DNA from: Symbiodinium natans
Lineage: Eukaryota > Sar > Dinophyceae > Suessiales > Symbiodiniaceae
Length of the DNA: 62,000 nucleotides
Reading direction: 5' to 3'
NCBI GenBank assembly: GCA_905221605.1
Contig: CAJNDS010002107.1
Span: forward strand, 1-62,000
Part shown: piece after piece, positions 10,506-20,640 of the stretch
How the letters are laid out: each line of letters begins with the position of its first letter
Numbering within the stretch: position 1 is the stretch's first letter
Translations under genes and position numbers: made by a program
The notes under the pieces: model-generated
Told to the model about the DNA's origin: nothing
The model's database searches: none
What the model saw: the letters and a program-made list of their open reading frames with translations, nothing else

Positions 10506-10591
10506 GGCTCACAAGTGCTATTTGGAAGTTCGAAGGCTTGTAGGGCGGATGCGTGGTGGGCCCTCAGAGCATGCCACATGTCCCTGGTCGG
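10506..10591 (+). CDS. Putative internal exon, product unknown
   Basis: Acceptor GTTGACAG, donor TCGG|GTTTAGGG. The frame reads AHKCYLEVRRLVGRMRGGPS. Upstream is degenerate CCCTAAA and downstream perfect TTTAGGG. Phase does not match the exon at 10117 unless an alternative acceptor (CACAAG) is used. Confidence 0.5.
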
Positions 10592-10730
10592 GTTTAGGGT
10601 TTAGGGTTTAGGGTTTAGGGTTTAGGGTTTAGGGATTTAGCGTTTTGGGGTCAGGGGGCTGAAGGGTCAGCCTGGAGGGGGTCGGGGTGCTCACGCAGTT
10701 CATGCATTCGCAAGCTCATGTACTTAATGT

Positions 10731-10813
10731 TGGTTCTTAGGGAATGAGGGAATTAGGGCCCTGTATAAACCCTTTAAGGAGTTATACAGGGTACCTCATT
10801 CCCTACTAACCAT
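10731..10813. mobile_element. MITE-like palindrome, family D copy 1
   Basis: TGGTTCTTAGGGAATGAGGG at the left mirrors TACCTCATTCCCTACTAACC at the right, around AGGGCCCTGTATAAACC and GTTATACAGGGT. Related copies lie at 34.98, 36.05 and 50.27 kb. Confidence 0.75.
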
Positions 10814-11045
10814 CAGGAAGTGTCTTCACCTCGTCACACAGGATTTTAGTGTTAGCACGGGGTCAAAAGAGTGCAGTAATGATAGTATAACCCCGCGTAC
10901 GCAGAGTGGATCTGTGATATTCATATGATTCTGGGGTTTTAAAAAGGGGCTTGTGCTTGTAATATTACAAAGTGTTAGGGGAGTTTTTGCTGGGATTGCT
11001 GCGAGCAGTTTAGTGAGCCTAGTGTGATTGCACTGCCCACCAAAT
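10814..11045. other. Unassigned intronic segment
   Basis: A non-repetitive stretch without a convincing frame, splice sites or similarity to other parts of the window. A degenerate CCCTACA array follows. Confidence 0.4.
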
Positions 11046-11718
11046 GCCCCCCAAACCCTACACCCTGCACCCTACACCCTACACCCTAAACCCTAAACCC
11101 TAAACCCTAACGGGGGGAACGAGCGCGAGCGCGTTCGCTTAGCTTCTTCCGGAGCGGGTATATCTTGCTGAGCGCGTGGACGGCAGCGACCCAGGGAGCG
11201 GCTTTTTCATTTTTTGTAAACATTTTTTGAACTCTCTCTCTCTCTCTGGAAGTAAGAACGAGGGAGTTGCTTGGGGCGCCGGCTGCGCTGGCGAACCCTA
11301 AGCCCTAAGCCTTCAGCTTTAAGCCCTGAACCCGCTTCAGGGTTTAGGGTTTAGGTTAGGGTTCAGGGTTTAGGGGTTGTGGGAGGGTTTAGGGTATCCT
11401 ACACACCTTGCATCTACATAGTTTTGGCCTTCCCCACCTTGAACTTCATGAAGCCCCGAGCGAAGGTTTAGGGTTAGAGTTTAGCCCGCGCACCCAAACC
11501 CGAAACCCTAAACCCTAAACCCTAAACCCGAAACCCGAAACCCGAAACCCTAAACCCTAAACCCCAAAAACCGGAGACCATGCCATGCAACCTCGCCCAC
11601 GTCTGACCCTGGCAGGAGATTGCCGAGGTGCGGGCATAGGGTCTGGAGTTGGGGCCTAAACCCTAAACCCTAAACCCTAGGCCCTAAACCATAAACCCTA
11701 AACCCTAAACCCTAAACC

Positions 11719-11750
<32 letters not shown>

Positions 11751-12239
11751 ACCCTAAACCCGAAACCCCAAACCCGAAACCCGAACCCCTGAAACCTCAA
11801 CTGTTTTGCACTTGTGATCTGAGGCGCTTAGGAGCTTCTCCCGTGTTTTAGCGCTTGAGGCCTTCTATGGACCCCCCCCCCCCCCCCACAAGAAAAAGAA
11901 AGAAAGCCAAACACAGATTGCTATACCCCCCATCAGCCTTCTAAGTGCAAGAAACCTAGAATACACCTTCTGCACCCCTTGCCCTCCGACACTTGTGCCC
12001 TAAACACCCTCCACCCCCTGTGAACTCTCTTGAATCCTCAACCTTCAACCAACCTCTGAACCCCACCAGCCCCCCTGAACTTGAGCCCTATGAACCCACC
12101 CTTCAGCCCTAAACCCTAAACCCTAAACCCTAAACCCTGAACCCTAAACCCTAAACCCTAAACCCTAAACTCTACACCCTAAACCCTAAACCCTAAACCC
12201 TAAACCCTCAACCCTAAACCCTAAACCCTAAACCCTAAG

Positions 12240-12329
12240 CCGCCCACTGAGGTGCTCAAGACCTTTGCAGAAGCCAAGCTTAGCTGGAAGGGGGATCCGA
12301 AGTCCACAGAAGGCACCCTGTCGCCTAGG
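12240..12329 (+). CDS. Putative internal exon, helical protein
   Basis: Acceptor CCCTAAG at the end of a CCCTAAA array, donor CCTAGG|GTCTAGG. Thirty in-phase codons include TEVLKTFAEAKLSWKGD. The helical EVLKTFAEA segment resembles the helical-repeat exons further downstream. Confidence 0.6.
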
Positions 12330-12337
12330 GTCTAGGA

Positions 12338-12620
12338 AGGTTTAGGGTTTAGGGTTTAGGGTTTAGGGTTTAGGGTTTAGGGTTTAGGGTTTAGGGTTTA
12401 GGGTTTAGGGTTTAGGGTTTAGGGTTTAGGGTTTAGGGTTTAGGAAGGTTCAGGGTTTAGGGGTTAGGGTTTAGGGGTTTAAGGGTTTAGGGGTTTAGGG
12501 GTTTAGGGGTTTAGGGGTTTAGAGGTTTAGGGGTTTAGGGGTTTAGGGGTTCAGGGGTTCAGGGGTTCAGGGGTCTAGGGGTTTAGGGGTTTAGGGGTTT
12601 AGGGGTGTAGGGGTTTAGGG
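12338..12620. repeat. TTTAGGG array passing into TTTAGGGG
   Basis: Perfect heptamers (12338-12445) change to octamer TTTAGGGG (about 12470-12630), immediately after the donor of the preceding exon. Confidence 0.9.
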
Positions 12621-12799
12621 GTTTAGGGGCACCCAAAAGTTTGCGGGCTCCAGAGCAGGGTTTAGGGTTCAAACCTCTGAACCCTAATGCCTCAAGCCCT
12701 AGACCCGTCGCCGCCTGAACCCCATAAGCCAAAACCCCTGAACCCCTAACCGTGAGATAGGGCGGAGTGTGCCTAACGTCCATGCTCGACATAAGGTCC

Positions 12800-14095
12800 G
12801 CCATTTTGTGCAGAGGCTTACCTCATTGCCTGTTAAGTGAGCTCTGCCATCGGCAATGTTCCAAGCAGCTCTCACTCACATCACTGCGAACAGCTGCTTT
12901 GATGCAACATGTAGGTTATTTAGATTCACAGATCCTTTAACAATTCGATGGGCCGGCGCGTGAGGCAGGTCATCACCGTTTGGGCTGGGGCGCTCGAGCC
13001 CGGTCCTGCTGTGATCGTCGGAGCACCGTGAGATGCAATCCGTGTCCACTTCTGGCATCCTCTAGACTGTAAACATACAAGACGTGCTATCAAGCAGCTC
13101 AAGAGCTCAGCCGTCATGGTTTCAGCAGACAGCTTTCCACCGAAGGGGGTGGTGGGAGCTGCGAGTGCTGCTGATGCTGAGTCAGCCCATCCTGGACCCC
13201 GTCGCACGCCTGGGGAAGCGAGGCAATGCACAGCCCCTCTATTCCGTCAGCAATGCTGAGACGGCCGGACCACGCAGCCCTGCGAGGAGTGCGCGCCTTT
13301 GTTTTGTTTTTCTCGCGTGGGAGATTGGCAGGCTCTGCTGGGCATAAACTTTGTTGTCCAGAGCACGATGCCCAGTCATCCTTGGGCCGAAGTGCTCTTA
13401 CATGCAACAGGGTGCATGGAAGAGGCGCGGCGGCCATGAACGGCCGAAGCCTCACCCTGACAAACTCTGTCCTGCAGGCTGTGGAGCTGGTCGAGCAGGA
13501 GGATCGAGACGACGCGATCGACCTCTGCGGATTCAACGGCCGTTTCATCCGCTTGCCCTTTGTGGTTCCTCTCTCAGCTTCAGCTTGTCTGTTGCTTCAT
13601 GGCGGACATACCGCGCGAGAAACTCAGCGAGGTTTGATAGAGCGAGTCATAGCTCATTGCTTCGCTCTGCCGTAATTGTGCGCTTTCGAAGTGGCAGCCT
13701 CGGTCTGTGCAATGTCGAGGGCGTCACGTGTACCGGGCACGCCGATTAGGATGTCGCTCGCGCCGCCGGTCGTGAGCCGCCGGCGCGGCCCACACGATCG
13801 CGCAGGAGCGCTTGCGCGGCGTGAGACTCGTTGCGTAGCTACACCAATGGCGTGCAAAATTCCGGACAGAGCGCCTCTTCTTCGGGCACTTTTGGCACGG
13901 CCATCACTACCGCCGGTGCAGATTATTAGGCTCGCTTACACACGGAGGCAACCGTCGATGAAGAGGCTGGACTCACAAGACGGTCCTCCGGCCCTATGCC
14001 GACGACAAGGGCTAGGCCGTATTCGGCCAGCTCCGCCACGGATCTCTTCGATTCTAAGAACTCGAAGCTTGCTCGAAGGCCAGCTATGTTTAAAT
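12800..14095. other. Array-free island, coding status unresolved
   Basis: About 1.3 kb without telomeric repeat. Overlapping open frames of 100-230 codons exist on both strands, as expected for GC-rich DNA. The best segment is on the + strand near 13450-13560 (VELVEQEDRDDAIDL, then FNGRF), preceded by CTGCAG at 13477. No protein family is recognised. It may hold exons or a retroposed fragment. Confidence 0.35.
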
Positions 14096-14096
14096 C

Positions 14097-14290
14097 CTAA
14101 TGTCCTAGTGATCAATTGTCATTTCTTAGTGGGCAATTGTCATTGCTTAGTGGGCAATTGTCATGTCTTAGCGCGCAATTGTCGTTTCTTACTGGGGAAT
14201 TGTCATATCTTAGTGGGCATTTGTTTTTTGCAATTACCTGCTCGAAATCACGATTGCCCACTAAGAAATGACACTTGCCCACTAAGAAGC
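14097..14290. repeat. Diverged minisatellite related to the GGGCAAGGTCA arrays
   Basis: Units of about 21 bp, CTTAGTGGGCAATTGTCATT, occur five times forward. Two inverted copies follow (TTGCCCACTAAGAAATGACA). The core TGGGCAA...TCATTT and the forward-then-inverted arrangement match the arrays at 9275 and 32276. Confidence 0.8.
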
Positions 14291-14463
14291 CTGCTCTCCA
14301 TGCGCCCCCCTTCCCCCCCACGCCTGGAAAAGCCCTGCAATCTCCAAAGCGCAAAACCCTAGACCCACAAGCCCCAACACCTTAAAGCCTTAAAGCCTGG
14401 ACCCACAAACCCTAAACCCTACACCCTAAACCCTAAACTCGAAAGCCCGGCAATGCTTGCCAG

Positions 14464-14528
14464 GGCTGGAGAAGTTCGCCAGCCATGCGTCCAACGAGAT
14501 TGGCTCCTTCACGCCTGTGCAGATGGGG
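14464..14528 (+). CDS. Helical-repeat (HPR/FASTK-like) protein, exon
   Basis: Acceptor TTGCCAG. The frame after two leading bases reads LEKFASHASNEIGSFTPVQM. The likely donor is GC (ATGGGG|GCCTAT), giving a phase-0 end that matches the next exon at 14909. FTPVQMG followed by LGAFASLGFF is the style of heptatricopeptide-like organellar RNA-binding proteins, whose helix pairs repeat as xLxNAFAxLGF. Family assignment is from recall. Confidence 0.6.
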
Positions 14529-14908
14529 GCCTATGGGATGCACCAGACTCTAAACCCTAAACTCTGAACCCTACCCCTCAACCCTAAGCCCGAAAGCCTA
14601 TGAGCCCTGAGCCCCAAAGCCTCAACCCTACACCCTGAACCCTTGACCCTTTCCCCTAGCTCCCAAGGAAACGTGGAACATGATTGTCCCAATCGTTGAA
14701 ATTTAGAATTCCCAAGTTGAGTTTCAGAAGCGCAAGTTGGGCATGATGCGCAGACCCTGCACCCTAAACCCCCCTAAACCCTCAACCCTAAACCCTAAAC
14801 CCTCAACCCCCAACCCCCAATCCCCAACCCTAAACCCTAAACCCTAAACCCTAAACCCCAAACCCTAAATCCTAAACCCTAAACCTTAAACCAGGGCGGG
14901 CGTCCCAG

Positions 14909-14950
14909 GAAGTCTTGGGGGCCTTTGCCAGCCTGGGGTTCTTCCACGAG
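14909..14950 (+). CDS. Helical-repeat (HPR/FASTK-like) protein, exon
   Basis: Acceptor CGTCCCAG, donor CACGAG|GTCCGC. Fourteen codons read EVLGAFASLGFFHE, the most diagnostic HPR-like motif in the window. In phase with 14464-14528 upstream and 16818 downstream, where DLLQSV completes the typical FHExLLQSV helix. The frame stays open past the donor to a TGA, so a longer exon is possible. Confidence 0.65.
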
Positions 14951-15154
14951 GTCCGCGGGCTCTTTTGTTCTTGAACAAAGGCTTAGGGTTTCGGGGTTTA
15001 GGGTTTAGGGTTTCGGGGTTTAGGGTTTAGGGTTCGGCGTTTAGGGTTTAGGGTTTAGGGGTTTAGGGTTTCGGGGTTTAGGGCTTCGGGTTTAGGGTTT
15101 GGGGGTTTAGGGGTTTTACGGGTTAAGGGGTTAAGGGGTTTAGGGTTTAGGGTT

Positions 15155-15263
15155 GGGATGCTCCTCCTTTAGCTAACAGTCCGTAATAGGGATTATAATA
15201 TGGGGGGGGGGGGGGTGTACTCTAATCCCTGTGAAGGACTGCAAGTATAAGGTGGAACATCCC
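15155..15263. mobile_element. MITE-like palindrome, family A copy 4
   Basis: GGGATGCTCCTCCTTTAGC at the left and AAGTATAAGGTGGAACATCCC at the right. A run of 13 G residues sits at the centre (about 15202-15214). Confidence 0.7.
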
Positions 15264-15349
15264 AAGTTTGGGGCTGTAGGTCTTGCGCTCTTCTTGAAGA
15301 ACGGTTTGGGGCTTCAGGGTTTCGGATGAGCAGGTTCAGTTGCGAGCAT

Positions 15350-15378
15350 TTTTTCGGGGGGGGGGGGGGGGGGGGGGT
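15350..15378. repeat. Poly-G tract
   Basis: About 20 consecutive G residues. The proline- and glycine-rich apparent peptides here are artefacts. Confidence 0.9.
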
Positions 15379-15873
15379 TGGTTGGTACCCTCTGTCGCTT
15401 GGTTGTGGCTGCTGTTGTATGTTCACGAAAAACGAGGGGGGGTGGCCCTGCGTTGCCGGGCAAGCTAGCACTGTGAAGCTTCCACCAATCGCTCAACATC
15501 CGAAACCCTAAATCCTTGCAGTATACAGTCCCTTAGCTCGAAACCCTAAAATTCCCTAAACGGCAGCTGTTGAGCTTTCTGTTCGGATTGCGGGCTGCAC
15601 CCTACAACCCTGAAACCCGCAGCCTTAAACCCCAAACATCCCCCAAACCCTGTAGACCGGAACTTCTAGGACTTGCTCCGATCCCCCGGAAGCCCTAAGC
15701 CCTAAGCCCTCAACCCTAAACCCTAAACCCTAAAACCTAAACCCTGAACCCTGAGCCGTAAACCCTAAACCCTAAACCCTAAACCCTAAACCCTAAACCC
15801 TAAACCCTAAACCCTAAACCCTAAACCCTAAATTCCCACCCGGCCTGCTTAGGCCGTACCCACCCTTTTCTAG

Positions 15874-16061
15874 GGTGCCTGGACCCAGAATTATACCCGG
15901 CAGCGAGATACACCTTTACTGGATGGACAATGGGTGGTGACATTGGAGAGTGGTCGAATACAGCCCCTAGGGCTGAGCCTTGCTTTAGGACCACTTACGT
16001 GGTGCCTTATATTTACAAGGGGAACCTAGTCAGGATCCTCCTCTTGATGAGAATACCCTAA
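15874..16061 (+). CDS. Putative terminal exon, unknown protein
   Basis: A good acceptor (CCACCCTTTTCTAG) opens a 61-codon frame ending in TAA. It contains ARYTFTGWTMGGDIGEWSN and YVVPYIYKGNLVRIL. Composition is balanced and less GC-rich than the neighbouring exons. It lies inside the intron between the HPR-like exons at 14909 and 16818, so it may be a retroposed or transposon-derived fragment. No ATG is present. The family is not recognised. Confidence 0.45.
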
Positions 16062-16145
16062 AGCCCGCGCCGGAATCCTTCGGAGGACGTTTCCCTGGGG
16101 GGGTACCCCCCCGAGCCCAAAAGGGTTTCTTCCTCCCCGCGCTGC

Positions 16146-16236
16146 CCCCCCCGCCCCCCCCCCCCCCCCCCTGACCCCCCCCCCCCTGCCTGGGCCTGCC
16201 CTGGCCCCCGATCCTCCCTCCCCCCCCCCCCCCCCC
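16146..16236. repeat. C-rich low-complexity tract
   Basis: Several C runs of 8-20 bases are separated by TGCC and TGG interruptions. The Gly-rich reverse-strand reading frames are artefacts. Confidence 0.9.
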
Positions 16237-16530
16237 GGCCCTTCCCCGGCTTCGTCCTTTGTCTGCACAAAAATGTTTGGTTTCATCGAGATTTGAATCG
16301 TTTTCATGGTGGGAATTGAGGGCGACAGCCCTAAACCCTAAAAGGTAGTGGTTTGGGTGGTGGCCTGTGAAAGCTCACAGCGGGTGGGGAGAAAGAACCC
16401 AGCACCAATGAAATTGTTGGATTACATTGAAAACAGATGCCTTCGCGTGACATGCCGCCCCCCCACACCCTTTGGGTGTGTAGGGGCGCCATTTACACAT
16501 GGTACTTACTGCCGCTGCGCGGCGAGACGC

Positions 16531-16813
16531 CCTAAACCCTAAACCCTAAACCCTAAACCCTAAACCCTAAACCCTAAACCCTAAACCCTAAACCCTAAAC
16601 CCTAAACCCTAAACCCTAAACCCTAAACCCTAAACCCTAAACCCTAAACCCTAAACCCTAAACCCTAAACCCTAAACCCTAAACCCTAAACCCTAAACCC
16701 TAAACCCTAAGCCCTAAGCCCTAAGCCCTAAACCCTAAACCCTAAACCCTAAACCCTAAACCCTAAACCCTAAACCCTAAACCCTAAACCCTAAACCCTA
16801 AACCCTAAACCCT
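16531..16813. repeat. Long interstitial (CCCTAAA)n array ending at a splice acceptor
   Basis: About 40 heptamers with a short CCCTAAG variant block near 16710. The array ends CCCTACAG, which is itself the acceptor of the exon at 16818. Confidence 0.95.
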
Positions 16814-16817
16814 ACAG

Positions 16818-16927
16818 GACCTGCTCCAGTCTGTCTCCCGGACCATCGAAGCCACCGTGTCCCATGACAGCGGCCGCTTCAGCAACGCTGCGGCCGTGAG
16901 CCTCCTGCGCCTGGCTTGCGTGAAGGG
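16818..16927 (+). CDS. Helical-repeat (HPR/FASTK-like) protein, exon
   Basis: The clearest exon of the window. The acceptor is made from the telomeric array (CCCTACAG). The donor GG|GTTTAGGG is the first telomeric unit of the next intron. Thirty-six codons include DLLQSVSRTIEATV and AAAVSLLRLACVK. The two leftover bases (GG) join the single leading G of 17534 to make Gly, preserving frame. Confidence 0.75.
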
Positions 16928-17159
16928 GTTTAGGGTTTAGGGTTTAGGGTTCGGGGCTTAGGGCTTCGGGGCATCGGAACTAGGTTGGGAGTTTTGAGAC
17001 GCAGGGGTTGAGGGCTTAAGGGGTCTTTTGGAGTTAAGTGTTGAAGGTCAGACTGAGCATGACGTCTGCAGCTTTCTGCCTAACGCGACCAACATCCTCC
17101 ACCTACGCCCTAAACAGAAACCTCCCCGAAGACCAAAACCCTAAACCCTAAAACCTTAA

Positions 17160-17505
17160 AACCTAAGACCCTTAATGACCGTAAAGAACCCTAAATGACC
17201 CTAAATAACCCCGAAGTAATCCTAGACCCTTAAGAACCCTAAATAACACCTAAAGAACCCTAAACAACCCCAAACAACCCTAAACAACCCTCAACAACCC
17301 CTAACCAACCCTGAACAACACTAGACAACCCTAAACAACCCTGAAATGAACCCGAAGTAACCCTGAACAACCCTAAAAACAAACGTAAAAATAACGCCAA
17401 AATAAACCCTAAGTAACCCTAAAAACAACCGTAAAAATAAACCCAAAATAAACCCTAAGTAACCCTAAAACAACCCTAAAAATATCCCAAAACATAACCC
17501 TTAAC
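17160..17505. repeat. Degenerate AACCCTAAA repeat with period changes
   Basis: AACCCTAAACAACC and AACCCTAAAAACA variants of 9-13 bp form the 3' part of the intron before the exon at 17534. Confidence 0.75.
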
Positions 17506-17533
17506 ATGACCCTGGCATGCTTCTGGCTCCGAG

Positions 17534-17600
17534 GTCGGCGTTCCACAAGCTTGCCGTGGTCGATCAGCCCATGATTCGTGCCCTCTCCAGGCCTGACGAA
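17534..17600 (+). CDS. Helical-repeat (HPR/FASTK-like) protein, exon
   Basis: Acceptor GGCTCCGAG, donor GACGAA|GTTTCGGGG. The frame after one leading base contains AFHKLAVVDQPMIRALS, continuing the helical repeat of the previous exon. It ends in phase 0. Confidence 0.65.
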
Positions 17601-17802
17601 GTTTCGGGGTTCGGGTTCAGGGCTTACGGTTTAGGGTTAGTAGGGTTTAGGGGTCAGGGTTCAGGGTTTGGGGTTTAGGGTTTCGGGGTCAGGGTTCAGG
17701 GCTCTCGTTGTGTTTTACCGAATTTTCGGGTGTCTTTAGGGTCTTTAGGGTCTTTAGGGTCTTTAGGGTCTTTAGGGTCTTTAGGGTCTTTAGGGTGAGG
17801 CG

Positions 17803-17904
17803 ATGCCGAAGAGGCGAGGGGGGAGGCCGAGAAAGGGCGACGTTGTCGCTCGCGAGGCTTGCCAGTGGGACTCGCAGAAGAAAGCCCTGCATCGTCAGAG
17901 CGAG
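17803..17904 (+). CDS. Possible first exon with AT-hook-like motif
   Basis: An ATG opens 34 codons to donor GCGAG|GTTTTAGGG. The N-terminus KRRGGRPRKG resembles an AT-hook (GRP core with basic flanks). It is preceded by a TCTTTAGGG nonamer array rather than by C-rich repeat, and the reverse strand is also open. It is tentative, and whether it joins the neighbouring HPR-like exons is unknown. Confidence 0.3.
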
Positions 17905-18082
17905 GTTTTAGGGTTTAGGGTTTAGGGTTTAACTGTCAGGGTTCAGGGCTTGGGGTTTAGGGTTTAGGGTTTAGGGTTTAGGGTTTAGGGTTTAGGGTTT
18001 AGGGTTTAGGGCTTAGGGCTTAGGCCTTCGGGCTTGGGGCTTAGGGTTTAGGGTTTAGGCCTTTGCTGCTGATAATCTGCAG

Positions 18083-18157
18083 GGCCCCCCTTCGCTACCG
18101 TGGTGTTTTTTAACATCATGGCCGAGCAGTGGCAGGCGGAGCGGCAAATCGAGAGAC
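18083..18157 (+). CDS. Helical protein, exon (chain 18083-21721)
   Basis: Acceptor ATAATCTGCAG, donor GAGAGAC|GTGCAC. The frame after two leading bases reads FATVVFFNIMAEQWQAERQ. Its one trailing base joins the two leading bases of 18285 in frame. A continuous helical reading through four further exons supports it. Confidence 0.55.
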
Positions 18158-18284
18158 GTGCACCCTTCCACGATAGAAACAATCCCCCCTAAACCCTAGA
18201 CCCTAAACCCTAAACCCTAAACCCTAAGCCCTAAACCCGAAACCCGCAACCCTAAGCCCTAAGCCCTGAAAACCCAAAGCCCAG

Positions 18285-18360
18285 CCACGAGATCTGGACT
18301 CCGGGGCCATTCTGGGTCACTGTATCGCAGATTGCCGGCGGCCGCTGCACACCTCGCACG
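18285..18360 (+). CDS. Helical-repeat protein, exon
   Basis: Acceptor AGCCCAG, donor GCACG|GTTTGGGG. All frames are open. The one keeping phase with both neighbours reads GSLYRRLPAAAAHLA and runs into FFMRRIV of the next exon. CCCTAAA lies upstream and TTTAGGG downstream. Confidence 0.5.
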
Positions 18361-18634
18361 GTTTGGGGTTTAGGGTTTAGGGTTTAGGGTTTAGGGTTTA
18401 GGGTTTAGGGGAATATGTTGCATGTTTAAGGGTACGTAAGCTCAAGAAGGAATAGACATGTAGATTTTTTAGACTATCCCAGCCATGAAGTAGTGGATGC
18501 CTAGTCACCATGGGAACCGTCTCCAAAAGCCTTCCTCGTCAGGATAGAGGGGGCTTAAAGTTTAGGCTCGAGATGAACTAGAAACCGACCTACACGGCTG
18601 TTGTCTTTAGGGTTAAGGGGTCATGATGAGAGTT

Positions 18635-18726
18635 GGGATGTTCCCGCTTATACTAGCAGTCCTTAAAAGGGACTCTAGTCGGGGATACTCGAATCTCTAT
18701 CAAGGACTGGTTGTAGCAGATCCAAC
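18635..18726. mobile_element. MITE-like palindrome, family A copy 5 (right end decayed)
   Basis: GGGATGTTCCCGCTTATACT and CAGTCCTTAAAAGGGACT are intact. The inverse half (CTATCAAGGACTGG) breaks down before the expected TATAAGGGG. Confidence 0.6.
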
Positions 18727-19257
18727 CCTAAAACCTTAACCCCAAACCAAACCGAACCCCCAACCCTGAACCAACCCTGAACCCCGAACCCCCAGCCCTA
18801 GCCATACTCCTCAGACATAAACGTGGCCCTCTGAGGGCCCCTTGGGTTGACATGAAACCCTAAACACAAAACCCCAAAACCCTAAACCCCAAGCAAGGTT
18901 TCAGGAATTTCGGTGGTTTTCAGTGGTTTAGGATACAGACCCCCCCCCCCCAAGCGGTCTCTGGAACCCTCCAGCCCTACATCCTGCATTTGAAGGTCTG
19001 CAGGTTTAGGGTTTAGGGTTAGGGTTTAGGGTTTAGGGTTTAGGTTTTAGGGTTTAGGGTTTAGGGTTTAGGGTTTGGGTGCTCCGACCTGACACTCTCA
19101 ACAGGGCTGAACCTTGAAAAAGCTGCTCATCCCTAAGCCCTAAACCCTAAGATCCGAAGCCCCCCAAACCGTCGGCCCTAACCCCCAAACCCTGAGCCCT
19201 AAATCCTAAGCCCTACAACCTCAGCCCTAAGCCCTAAAGCTCTAAGCCCTAAAGCTC

Positions 19258-19370
19258 TAAGCCCCAAGCCCTGAACCCTAAACCCTAAACCCTAAACCCT
19301 AAACCCTAAACCCTAAACCCTAAACCCTAAACCCTAAACCCTAAACCCTAAACCCTAAACCCCAAAATCC
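19258..19370. repeat. Interstitial (CCCTAAA)n array
   Basis: Heptamers in the 3' part of the intron preceding the exon at 19378. Confidence 0.9.
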
Positions 19371-19377
19371 TTCACAG

Positions 19378-19468
19378 ATTCTTCATGCGCCGCATCGTCC
19401 GGGAGCCGCTGGCGCCCTCCGAGATGGCAGTGGTGGCGGCGGCTTTTTCCGACCTGCGCGCGCCTGGG
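19378..19468 (+). CDS. Helical-repeat (HPR/FASTK-like) protein, exon
   Basis: Acceptor ATCCTTCACAG, donor CCTGGG|GTGCGAG. The frame includes EPLAPSEMAVVAAAFSDLRA. LAPSEMAVVAAAFSDL matches the HPR/RAP helix pattern (LxPxELAxxxxAFAxL). It ends in phase 0, matching the start of 20436. Confidence 0.7.
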
Positions 19469-19844
19469 GTGCGAGTTTTTTGGGATTTAGGGGGGGTTGG
19501 GGTTTAGGGTTTGGGGTTTGGGGCTTGGGGCTTAGGGTTTAGGGTTTAGGGTTTAGGGTTTAGGGTTTGGGGTTTGGGGTTGGGTTTAGGGCCGGGAGGT
19601 CTATTGTTAGGATTCAAGGCTTAGTTGCTGTTTAGGGTTTACGGTTTTGAGCTTCGGGATTTCAAGGGCCTTTGGGGAAGCAGCCTGGCTTGAACCCCAG
19701 GATCTCCAACCCAGGGACCCGCTTCAAAAGCCCTAAACCCTAAACCCTAAACCCTAAACCCTCAACCCTCAACCCTAAACCCTCAACCCTAAACTCTAAA
19801 CCCGAAACCCTAAACCCTCAACATGCGTCGCCGCCTACTGGTGA

Positions 19845-20006
19845 TGTGTTGATTGCAACGAGCTCGAGACCGAGCTTGCTGGCGAAATCTACGTGGAGCA
19901 GCATTGCAGATCTGACAGGCCTGCTTTCTGCCTAGTTGATGCATCGTTTGACAAAGAAGTCTTCCACTTCTACTCGGCCATGGGACTCGGCAGCACAACG
20001 TGCTGA
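19845..20006 (+). CDS. Open segment inside intron, unknown protein fragment
   Basis: Fifty-three codons are open without an ATG. They include NELETELAGEIYVEQHCR and AFCLVDASFDKEVFHFYSAM and end at TGA, with a possible GT donor at 20000. Composition is strongly protein-like. It lies between HPR-like exons that already join in phase without it, so it may be a retroposed piece of another gene. Confidence 0.4.
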   Translation, partial: CVDCNELETELAGEIYVEQHCRSDRPAFCLVDASFDKEVFHFYSAMGLGSTTC

Positions 20007-20435
20007 TCCTGCTTGCAAGAGTGTCTGACGCTGCACCGTCTCATGCAGCAGCAGCAGTTGCCAGTACTCGGACCACAGCCCTCCCTGACAGAGCACTTGG
20101 CCAGGGCGTAAGCAGGCACGCACGCGCACTTCCATTTGAGCTCACGGCTCCTGATTTGGAAGCTGTCGCCTCCTCTGTGAAGGGTGACTGCGGACACACA
20201 TGCAGCTTTGCTCTTGCTTCCAGTCCTTGCCTCCGGCCCTCAAGTTCACAAGCCCAAAACTCACCCCCTGAAACCCTCAGCCCCCCAAGCCTCCAAAGCT
20301 TAGGCCATAAACCCTAAGCCCAAACCTCAAACCCTGAACCCTAAACCCTAAGCCCTAAGTCTATACCCTACACCCTAAACTCTAAACCCCGAACCCTAAA
20401 GCCTGAACCCGAAAAACCCTGCACACAAGAAACAG

Positions 20436-20521
20436 TTGCGGCCCTTTAGCCTCATTGAGGCCAGGGACTTGGGCCTCTTCAATGCGACGACGCTGGGCCT
20501 CTGTAGGCTCGCTGGTGCTGG
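20436..20521 (+). CDS. Helical-repeat (HPR/FASTK-like) protein, exon
   Basis: Acceptor AAACAG, donor GCTGG|GTTGAGGGG. The frame contains FSLIEARDLGLFNATTLGLC. DLGLFNATTLGLCRLAGAG is again a helical-repeat pattern. Trailing GG plus the leading G of 21620 makes Gly. Confidence 0.7.
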
Positions 20522-20527
20522 GTTGAG

Positions 20528-20640
20528 GGGTTTGGTAGGGTTTAGGGGTTTAGTAGGGTTTAGGGGTTTAGGGGGTTTAGGGGGTTTAGGGGTTTAGGGG
20601 TTTAGGAGGGTTTAGGGGGTTAGGGTTTCGGGTTGCGGGT
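20528..20640. repeat. TTTAGGGG octamer array
   Basis: TTTAGGGG and TTTAGGAGGG variants begin directly behind the donor at 20522. Confidence 0.85.

Noticed and set aside
17060-17105. Extra exon between 16927 and 17534
   Set aside because: It has a CTGCAG acceptor and a frame NATNILHLR. However, it lies in the loop between the G-rich and C-rich arms, lacks a clear donor, and 16927 already joins 17534 in phase.
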